From: an uncultured Blautia sp.
GTDB lineage: Bacteria; Bacillota; Clostridia; Lachnospirales; Lachnospiraceae
Assembly (NCBI GenBank): GCA_934424575.1
Contig: CAKRXU010000016.1
Span: 1-55,952, forward strand
Direction: 5' to 3'
Length of the DNA: 55,952 nt
Below the pieces are notes generated by a model. The model saw only the letters and a program-made list of their open reading frames with translations. It had not been told where the DNA came from and did not search any database. Of this stretch, positions 31,739-38,851 are shown one piece after another. Every line of letters starts with the position of its first letter. Position 1 is the first letter of the stretch. The translations under genes were made by a program, and so were the position numbers.

Positions 31739-32914
31739 ATGCAAAAAATATATCTGGATCAGGCAAGCACTTCTTTCCCGAAGGCCCCTTCCGTGGCGGA
31801 TGCCGTCTATCAGTATCTCTCCGGCTGTGCGGTTAATGTGGGACGTAGCGGATATCGTGCTGCCTATTCCGTAGAAGAACAGATCTTTGAGACAAGAGAA
31901 CAGCTCCGCCAGCTTTTTCATTTCACATCTGGCAAGGGCAAGAATGTGATCTTTACCCAGAATATCACAATGAGCCTGAATATTCTCCTCAAGGGGATCC
32001 TGAAACCAGGCGACCACGTGCTGGTAACTTCAATGGAGCACAATGCTGTGATGCGCCCGCTCGTCCAGCTTCAGAAACAGGGCGTGACTTTTGACAGGAT
32101 CCCGTGTGACCGCGAGGGAAATCTGCTCCTCAAAGAAGCAGATGCACTCGTAAAACCATGCACCAGACTGCTCGTCTGTCTCCATGCTTCCAATGTGTGC
32201 GGGACTATCATGCCACTCAAGGAGATCAGCGCATTCTGTCAGAAACACGGGCTGCTTTTTGTCCTCGACAGCGCACAGACTGCCGGTACGCTTCCCATTG
32301 ATATGGAAGGATTAAAGCTTGATGCCCTCGCATTCACTGGACACAAAGGACTCCGTGGTCCACAGGGCATTGGCGGTTTTCTGATCCGCAGCAAGCTTGC
32401 TTCCCAGATCGAACCACTTTTAAGTGGCGGAACCGGAAGTATCTCTCATACCGAAGAAGTCCCAGATTTCCTTCCTGACCGCTTCGAACCCGGAACGCCG
32501 AATATCCCCGGGATCCTCGGTCTCCACGCCGCACTTGGTGATCTGGAACTCAGTTCAATGGAAAACACTTTCCAGCATGAACTCGCACTGACGAAACAAT
32601 TCATTGATGGAATCCTCGCACTCGACCCGACTGAGACCAGACTTCGTGTGATCGGGCGCAAAGACACCCAGAACCGCTGTGCTGTCGTCTCGATCCAGAC
32701 ACTTGAGATAGACATGGCACGTGCCGCCTTTGAACTGGACGATACTTACGGGATCATGACCCGCGTCGGTCTCCACTGTGCTCCAAGTGCCCACAAAACC
32801 CTCGACACATATCCTGCCGGTACGCTCCGCTTTTCTTTCGGTCCGGAAAACACTCAGGAAGAAGTAGACACTGCCCTTCACGCACTTGCAGAGATCACAG
32901 GAATCTCGCAATAG
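31739..32914 (+). CDS. Cysteine desulfurase/selenocysteine lyase-like aminotransferase
   Basis: A 391-residue class V PLP enzyme. It begins IYLDQASTSFPK, has the PLP-stacking SMEHNAVMRPL near residue 98, VLDSAQTAG with the ring-nitrogen Asp, the Schiff-base lysine in FTGHKGLRGPQG, and the substrate Cys in RVGLHCAPSAHKTL near residue 343, the SufS/CsdB-type pattern. It would release sulfur or selenium from cysteine or selenocysteine. Divergence from yedE-tusA-DUF3343 and the following LysR gene support a selenium role; no SufU/IscU gene is nearby. Confidence 0.88.
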   Translation: MQKIYLDQASTSFPKAPSVADAVYQYLSGCAVNVGRSGYRAAYSVEEQIFETREQLRQLFHFTSGKGKNVIFTQNITMSLNILLKGILKPGDHVLVTSMEHNAVMRPLVQLQKQGVTFDRIPCDREGNLLLKEADALVKPCTRLLVCLHASNVCGTIMPLKEISAFCQKHGLLFVLDSAQTAGTLPIDMEGLKLDALAFTGHKGLRGPQGIGGFLIRSKLASQIEPLLSGGTGSISHTEEVPDFLPDRFEPGTPNIPGILGLHAALGDLELSSMENTFQHELALTKQFIDGILALDPTETRLRVIGRKDTQNRCAVVSIQTLEIDMARAAFELDDTYGIMTRVGLHCAPSAHKTLDTYPAGTLRFSFGPENTQEEVDTALHALAEITGISQ

Positions 32915-32970
32915 ACTGTATCGCAATTGTATTATTTAGAAGATTCACTTTTTCAGGAGATTTTTGATTT

Positions 32971-33876
32971 ATGGAATTCAAACAGTTAGAAGCCTTTGTT
33001 GCCGTCGTCGATTACGGCAGTTTCTCCGAAGCTGCCAGACGGCTTTATCTGACACAGCCAACCATCAGTGCACATATTCGTTCCCTCGAAGAAGAACTGC
33101 ACTCCAAGCTCATTATCCGTACGACCAAAAAGACCACCGTCACGACCAGAGGCTATCAGCTCTATGACAGTGCCGTCCGGATGCTTGAGATCCGCAACAA
33201 CCTTCTCGACAACTTCACAGGCGCGCAGAAGCACATGATCGACCTTGCCGCCTCCACGATCCCGTCCTCCTACCTGCTGCCGGAACTACTCGCAGGTTTC
33301 GGAGGCTCCCACCCGGATATTTATTTTCATTCCATCCAGACGGACAGTGAGGGAGCGATCCACCGCGTTCTGGACGGAACTGTCGATCTTGCACTTGTCG
33401 GACAGAATACCGGAGATGAGAGCTGTGTCTTTATGCCTTTCTGTCAGGATACCCTCGTGATCGCCACGCCTGTCACAGAACACTACCTGAAATTCAAGGA
33501 AGATCCTGTCGATTTCAAACAGTTTCTGGCAGACCCGATCATTATCCGTGAAAAAGGCTCCGGCACCAAGAAAGAGATGGATCTTTTTCTGGAAAAGATC
33601 GGCATCACGCCTTCTGACCTCAATGTGATCGCCCGAATGAACGATCTGGAAAGCATCAAGAAATCTATCGTCAACGGACTTGGCATCTCAATCCTCTCTG
33701 CCCGTTCTGCCGTAGATCTGGAAAAAACAAAACAGATCCTTCTGTTTCCATTAGAAGAATCTGTTCATAAAAGAAGTTTTTATATTGTTTACAGCAAAAA
33801 CCGGATTCTGAAGCCTCATGTGCGCCAGTTTATACATTATGTGCGTGATTTTTATCAGCCGCTTCAACCCGTTTGA
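32971..33876 (+). CDS. LysR family regulator, selenium-cluster type
   Basis: A 301-residue LysR protein with the N-terminal winged HTH (FKQLEAFVAVVDYGSFSEAARRLYLTQPTISAHI, quoted only in its conserved sense) and a two-lobed effector domain from about residue 90, with DLALVGQ and VNGLGISILS. It follows the desulfurase gene by 56 bp on the same strand, and the divergent yedE operon is within reach. A LysR subgroup is known beside YedE/selenium genes, and this one fits by context. The inducer is unknown. Confidence 0.88.
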   Translation: MEFKQLEAFVAVVDYGSFSEAARRLYLTQPTISAHIRSLEEELHSKLIIRTTKKTTVTTRGYQLYDSAVRMLEIRNNLLDNFTGAQKHMIDLAASTIPSSYLLPELLAGFGGSHPDIYFHSIQTDSEGAIHRVLDGTVDLALVGQNTGDESCVFMPFCQDTLVIATPVTEHYLKFKEDPVDFKQFLADPIIIREKGSGTKKEMDLFLEKIGITPSDLNVIARMNDLESIKKSIVNGLGISILSARSAVDLEKTKQILLFPLEESVHKRSFYIVYSKNRILKPHVRQFIHYVRDFYQPLQPV

Positions 33877-33883
33877 ATCCCTT

Positions 33884-35020
33884 TTACCAGCATTTTTTGC
33901 AGGCTTCGTATCCCTGACTGAGTGCCTGGGACTCTGTTTCCTGCCATGCATTGTCGGGGTTCATATTTCCGCAGTTTGGAATGCTGTGATATTTGCTTCC
34001 TGTTGCAGAAATCCAGACCATGGCTCCCTGTGTGTCAGTCGTGTCTGCTGTCTCAGTACTGTTATCTGAAACCTGTGTGTTCTCTGACCATCCAGAATAA
34101 CTCTCTCCAGAGTCTGAGCCTGTATCATAAGAGCCAGAACTGTTGTCGGAACCGGAACTGTAATCATTGCATGGTTCCTGGTTCCAGTTGATCGTGCTTC
34201 CATCAGAAACTGCGATCACGGTTCCCTGGTCATCAGTACGGAATACCGGGATATCCATGTCAGAAAGTTTTCCCATTGTCTCCGCAGTCGGATGACCGTA
34301 GGAATTGCCTTTACCACAGCTTACCACTGCCCATGACGGCGTAGATGCTTCCAGAAGATCCCATGAAGTGGAGGATGCAGAACCATGATGACCAAGACAG
34401 AGTACATCACAGTCCAGGTTCATCCCTGTGCTGATCATATCCTGTTCACTTGTCTCCTCCGCATCCCCCATGAACAGAAAACTGTTATCGCCGTTTACAA
34501 GACGGATCACAACGGAGTTGTCATTGCTGTTCTTTGAAATTCCGGAAGGTGCCATAACAGTGAAACTGCCTGTCCCGAATTCATAAGTATCGCCGACAGA
34601 CGGGTATTCTACAGAAACTCCATTTGCCGTCGCAGTATTCATAAAGGTATTGTAGAGGTCAGAAGTATGCACATAGTCAGAGCCCAGGATGTGCTCCACC
34701 TCAAAATTATCAAGGCATTTGACAAGTCCTCCCAGATGATCCTCATCATAGTGAGAGGAGATCATGTAATCAATCGTCTCAACTTCCTGATTCTTAAGAT
34801 ACTGGACCACCTCATCTGCATGAGAGCGGTTTCCACCATCGTAGAGAAGATTTTCTCCGCCGGACTGCACGAGGATCGCCAGTCCCTGCCCTACATCAAT
34901 AAAGTGCACCGCCATGTCGCCGCCTGCCGCTTCGACCGGAACGATACTGCCCGGAAGCAGAAGCGAAAACGCAAGAATCAGCGAAAGTAAAAAGCTATAG
35001 ATTTTCTTTTGTTTCTTCAT
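33884..35020 (-). CDS. Secreted ComEC-like metallo-beta-lactamase-fold protein
   Basis: A 378-residue exported protein. A signal peptide of about 31 residues ends VEAA; the MBL domain follows with HFIDVGQGLAILV, the metal motif SSHYDEDHLGG near residue 90, FMGDAE, and LGHHGSASS, the set seen in the ComEC C-terminal domain and its free-standing relatives. A Ser/Asp/Gly-rich linker (about 285-325) leads to a C-terminal module WISATGSKYHSIPNCGNM...CKKCW that has His and three Cys and may bind zinc. It is last in a six-gene leftward run, 15 bp after the moxR-like gene. Nuclease or phosphodiesterase action outside the cell is an inference. Confidence 0.85.
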   Translation of the reverse strand: MKKQKKIYSFLLSLILAFSLLLPGSIVPVEAAGGDMAVHFIDVGQGLAILVQSGGENLLYDGGNRSHADEVVQYLKNQEVETIDYMISSHYDEDHLGGLVKCLDNFEVEHILGSDYVHTSDLYNTFMNTATANGVSVEYPSVGDTYEFGTGSFTVMAPSGISKNSNDNSVVIRLVNGDNSFLFMGDAEETSEQDMISTGMNLDCDVLCLGHHGSASSTSWDLLEASTPSWAVVSCGKGNSYGHPTAETMGKLSDMDIPVFRTDDQGTVIAVSDGSTINWNQEPCNDYSSGSDNSSGSYDTGSDSGESYSGWSENTQVSDNSTETADTTDTQGAMVWISATGSKYHSIPNCGNMNPDNAWQETESQALSQGYEACKKCW

Positions 35021-35035
35021 TTAATAACGCTCCTC

Positions 35036-36535
35036 TTAAAGTTCTTCAATTCTCCTTCGGATCTGCTGGCTCACATCTTCGAACAGCAGATCTCTGTTGT
35101 AACGTACGTATCTCTCACATTCATAAGTTTCCAGGAAACGTACACAGTAGAAATCTGTATTGATCCCTGATACAAACATAACCATTTCCTGACTGTTATA
35201 GAAAGCCGCCTCCATGAAATCAAAAGCATATTCTAGTGTATCTCCTGCCTGATCCCATTCGTCTTCCCAGAAAGCTCTTTCTTCTCCAAATGCAACTCTG
35301 ACAAGATCAAACGCTTCCTCTACTTGCACATCACTGTGCTGTTTCAAAAGCTTCGCGTAATTTTCCAGAAGTGTGACTGCCCGTCGGATGCAGAGGTCTT
35401 CTCTTCGTTCCAGAAGTCCTTCTTTCTGCTTCTTCTCTCGGGTGTTTTTGAGATCAAAGATGTAATCTTCCAGTCTTTGCGCGAGATCTCCAGATGCCAG
35501 ATTTTCTTTCAGGGCTTTCAGCACCTCGAATACTTTTTCCAGCACTTCTTCCTGAAGCATAACTTTTCGTACCGCCTGTCTTGTGCCGGAGAACAGAAGG
35601 TTTACAACACTCACTCTTTCATCGAAGGATGCGTGGGAAACTTTCTTTACCATTGCCTCAGAGTTTTTGCCCTGAAGGATTTCTGTGATCTGGTAATCCT
35701 GCTGGTATTTTTGATACAGTTCGTAATATTCTGCAAATTCCTGTGAGATACGCTCATGCTGGATATACTGCCCCACAAGATCCGCTGTGATGTTTTTTCC
35801 AAGACGCTCGTAGACTTCCATCATCCTGGAAAGATCTTCCCAGCCTCGCGGAGTTGCAAACTGTTTGCCGTCGATCGTTGTCTCCATCTGGTAGAAACAG
35901 TTGTTGCGAAGTTCCAGATAGGAAAGGATCGCCGGGTGCATGTTTTCTTTGTATGCGTATTCCCGCCAGGTCTGGTAATCCGGCTCTACGAGGATCTTTT
36001 TGACACGGTCCAGGGTGACAACGTCGAACTCGCGGACAGATTTGTTGTATTCCGGCGGGTTTCCTGCTGCCACGATCACCCATCCCTTCGGGATCTCATG
36101 GTTTCCGAAACTCTTGCACTGGAGAAACTGCAGCATCGCCGGAGCCAGTGTCTCAGAAACGCAGTTGATCTCATCAATAAAAAGGATTCCCTCACTGAGC
36201 CCAGTCTCACTCATGCGGTTATAAATACTCGCAACGATCTCACTCATCGTATATTCCGTCGCAGAATATTCTTTTCCGCCATATTCTTTCTTTGAAATAA
36301 ACGGAAGTCCGATTGCACTCTGTCTGGTATGATGCGTGATCGTGTACGCCACCAGTGCCACGCCGCATTCCCGCGCCGCCTGCTCCATGATCTGCGTCTT
36401 TCCGATTCCCGGTGCGCCAAGGAGAAGCACCGGTCTCTGGTGAACGCTCGGGATCACATATTCTCCATACTCGTCTTTCATAAGATACGCTTCGACCGTA
36501 TCCACAACTTCCTGTTTTGCCTGCTTAATATTCAT
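35036..36535 (-). CDS. MoxR-type AAA+ ATPase
   Basis: A 499-residue AAA+ protein. Walker A is LLGAPGIGKTQ (about residues 38-48), Walker B is GILFIDEINC (116-125), sensor 1 is VIVAAGNPPEYN, and ARTPRGW-like ATPRGWEDLSRM marks sensor 2. After about residue 270 the protein is helical and charged with no domain I can name. MoxR ATPases usually act as chaperones with a VWA partner; the VWA-like gene just upstream overlaps it by 11 bp. It is cytosolic, with no signal peptide. Confidence 0.87.
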   Translation of the reverse strand: MNIKQAKQEVVDTVEAYLMKDEYGEYVIPSVHQRPVLLLGAPGIGKTQIMEQAARECGVALVAYTITHHTRQSAIGLPFISKKEYGGKEYSATEYTMSEIVASIYNRMSETGLSEGILFIDEINCVSETLAPAMLQFLQCKSFGNHEIPKGWVIVAAGNPPEYNKSVREFDVVTLDRVKKILVEPDYQTWREYAYKENMHPAILSYLELRNNCFYQMETTIDGKQFATPRGWEDLSRMMEVYERLGKNITADLVGQYIQHERISQEFAEYYELYQKYQQDYQITEILQGKNSEAMVKKVSHASFDERVSVVNLLFSGTRQAVRKVMLQEEVLEKVFEVLKALKENLASGDLAQRLEDYIFDLKNTREKKQKEGLLERREDLCIRRAVTLLENYAKLLKQHSDVQVEEAFDLVRVAFGEERAFWEDEWDQAGDTLEYAFDFMEAAFYNSQEMVMFVSGINTDFYCVRFLETYECERYVRYNRDLLFEDVSQQIRRRIEEL

Positions 36536-37880
36536 AATAATCTTCTTTCCTCTCTAGTGCCTGTGTATCCAGAATGAGTTTGATCGCCCACGGCGGCACA
36601 TCCACATCTCTGTAATCGTCCTTCATAAAAACAAACGCCGTATCATAAGGCGGCATCTTTGCCGGAAAAGTCCCGTATCCATCCGTAAAATACAGAAGTC
36701 CCCGAAGCCTCTGAAACACTCCCATTTTGATCAGATGCTCCACATACGTAAATGCCGGACGGAAATCTGTCCCGCCGAACCCTCTGACCGTAAAATCAGC
36801 CAGATATGCCTCCATCTCTTTCTGGTTATGGATCACCTGATCGTCCTGGATCTTCTCATCACACTGAATGATGTGCACCTGTATCTTACGAAAAAAACTC
36901 TCCGACTCCGCAAGTACACTGTACGTCTCCTCCAGAAATCTGCGGATCAGGCTTCCGTTGCAGGACATGGAAGTATCGATCACAATGACAAAATCTTCGA
37001 TCTTTTTCATCTCTTTTGTTTCCAGTGGTTCGATCAGCGGCATGTTTCCGTAAGTTTCCATCCCGAAATGATAATAGATTGGGTCAAAAGAATCCATATC
37101 CACCTGCATCTCTTCTTTCAGAACAGAAAACTTACGCAGGAAGTCCCGGTAGTCATACCGTTTCCTGTTTTCTGCCTGCAGATGCTCCACAAGTCCCGGA
37201 GAATCCCCTGCTGCCTCCTTGGAAAAAAGCTCCATCTCCGTCTGCATCTTGCGCCGCATCTCTTCCCATTTCTTCTGGCGGTCTGCCATCCCGCTTCGGT
37301 TGCCTGGCGTATACCAGAAATGGTGGTCATCCCTGCGGAATTCCTGTTCCAGCCGGACGATCTCTTCTTCCTCGCATTTCAGAAGATCATAATACAGAAT
37401 CTCCGCAGTCAGAACTTTGTGTTCTGCTTTCCACTGCTGATATTTTTCTCTTCGGAAACTGTTCGGGCGAATGTAAACTGCCTTCTGATAAAGTTCATCC
37501 AGAATATTTTCTACTGCGATATCTGCTGCCAGATCCCAGATTCTCCATTCCCGCTCCTTCCTGCTCCACAAATGACAGAAAAGACAGTGCAGAAGTTCAT
37601 GGAGATACAGCCTGTTGATCACTACTTTGTTCTGCATGAACATCGGAAGCAGCCACTGCGGGGACACATAGAGAAATTTCCCGTCCGTGCCCAGCACCTG
37701 TGTCTCGCCTGACGGCACGATCTTTAATGCACTGAGCGCACTCTGAAAGTAACGCATGGAGACTGCCAGTTCGTTTCTGGAATTTGCAAAAATATCCTGA
37801 CAGATCTCCAGTACCTCTTCTTCTTTTTTGCGCTGCTCATGAACAAAATTTCCAAACTTGTTTTTTTCTTCTCTGTTCAC
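36525..37880 (-). CDS. VWA-like protein with putative metallopeptidase domain (DUF2201 type)
   Basis: A 451-residue cytosolic protein. The N-terminal half contains HELLHCLFCH (residues 94-103), a zinc-peptidase-like motif; the middle is charged; the C-terminal half is a VWA-like domain with the MIDAS segment VIVIDTSMS (302-306 for DTSMS) and a downstream GGTDFRP. This layout matches the DUF2201 metallopeptidase/VWA-like family, commonly paired with a MoxR ATPase. It overlaps the LRR gene by 4 bp and the moxR gene by 11 bp, so the three are probably made as a unit. Whether it cleaves peptides is not known. Confidence 0.82.
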   Translation of the reverse strand: MNREEKNKFGNFVHEQRKKEEEVLEICQDIFANSRNELAVSMRYFQSALSALKIVPSGETQVLGTDGKFLYVSPQWLLPMFMQNKVVINRLYLHELLHCLFCHLWSRKEREWRIWDLAADIAVENILDELYQKAVYIRPNSFRREKYQQWKAEHKVLTAEILYYDLLKCEEEEIVRLEQEFRRDDHHFWYTPGNRSGMADRQKKWEEMRRKMQTEMELFSKEAAGDSPGLVEHLQAENRKRYDYRDFLRKFSVLKEEMQVDMDSFDPIYYHFGMETYGNMPLIEPLETKEMKKIEDFVIVIDTSMSCNGSLIRRFLEETYSVLAESESFFRKIQVHIIQCDEKIQDDQVIHNQKEMEAYLADFTVRGFGGTDFRPAFTYVEHLIKMGVFQRLRGLLYFTDGYGTFPAKMPPYDTAFVFMKDDYRDVDVPPWAIKLILDTQALERKEDYYEY

Positions 37881-38848
37881 AGTTCAAATGCCTTTCTCTT
37901 CTTCCTTCCATGGCCTGCAAGCGTGTCCATGAGGATACTGACCCATCTGGAATCTCCTGATCTCTGTGCACGCTCGAGCATTTTTTCTGTCTCTGTCCTG
38001 TCCGGAGTGATCTTTGTGAGGATCGTCCGCATTGCTGCGTATTCTTTTTCTTCGCCAAGGATACTGACCGCACGCTCTCCGTGTTCTCTGAGATACTGGA
38101 TGTATTTTTCTTCCGCTGTCTCTGTCAGATCCATCGGGTAGAGGATACGGTCCAGTACCAGTTTCAGAACGATTGACTCCTCCTCCCACGCTTCCGCATA
38201 GGGAAAAAGCTTGTCGTATTCCAGTATGTTGAGTTTCTTGTGAAGGAAGCTGTTTCGGTAACGGATCCCGCTTCCGTGCACATGATTTTCGATGATTCGC
38301 GCCGGTGTGTTTTCTACGCCTTCCTCAAAAAATTCTGGAAACCAGAAACGCCCCTGTTCGCCATTTTTGTCCATATCGACTCTCAGAGTCTCCGGCAGTT
38401 CTGTCAGGATATCTCTCAGGCAGGAATCCCCGTTCTCGTCTGTTTTTACGGTGATCCGCTCGATCTTGTGACAGCCGGTCATTGCGCCGACACCGACATC
38501 CCGCAGATCACCGCCGAAACTTAACTTTTTTAAGTGAAAACAATTATAAAAAGCATATCTTCCCACTTTGCGGAGTTTTGACGGAAGGATCAGCTCCTGT
38601 ACCATGTTTCCTGACATCTCCGGAACTCCCTCTTCATCTGTGACTTCCTGTCCATCCTCTGTACAGAATTTTCCACTCATTCTGCATTTTTCCAGGTCGC
38701 CCCGGTCTATATGGTCAGAAAAAATATATGCTCCCAGTTCTGTCACAGGAAGTCCTTCCAGAGTTTCCGGCAGTTCCACGATCCCGTCGTGTCCATATAC
38801 GCGGTCGATGCAGATTCCTGTTTTGTTTCTTTTATATAAATATATCAT
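37877..38848 (-). CDS. Cytosolic leucine-rich-repeat (BspA-like) protein
   Basis: A 323-residue protein with LRR_5/BspA-type repeats in its first half: GIVELPETLEGLPVTELGAY, ELILPSKLRKVGRYAFYNC, LKKLSFGGDLRDVGVGAM. Later residues form a helical region ending in a basic RKKRKAFEL tail. There is no signal peptide, unlike most BspA proteins, so it is expected in the cytosol. The start lies 3 bp after the stop codon of the GTPase gene, and its end overlaps the VWA gene by 4 bp. A role as substrate or partner adaptor for the MoxR-VWA pair is an inference. Confidence 0.78.
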   Translation of the reverse strand: MIYLYKRNKTGICIDRVYGHDGIVELPETLEGLPVTELGAYIFSDHIDRGDLEKCRMSGKFCTEDGQEVTDEEGVPEMSGNMVQELILPSKLRKVGRYAFYNCFHLKKLSFGGDLRDVGVGAMTGCHKIERITVKTDENGDSCLRDILTELPETLRVDMDKNGEQGRFWFPEFFEEGVENTPARIIENHVHGSGIRYRNSFLHKKLNILEYDKLFPYAEAWEEESIVLKLVLDRILYPMDLTETAEEKYIQYLREHGERAVSILGEEKEYAAMRTILTKITPDRTETEKMLERAQRSGDSRWVSILMDTLAGHGRKKRKAFEL

Positions 38849-38851
38849 TTC

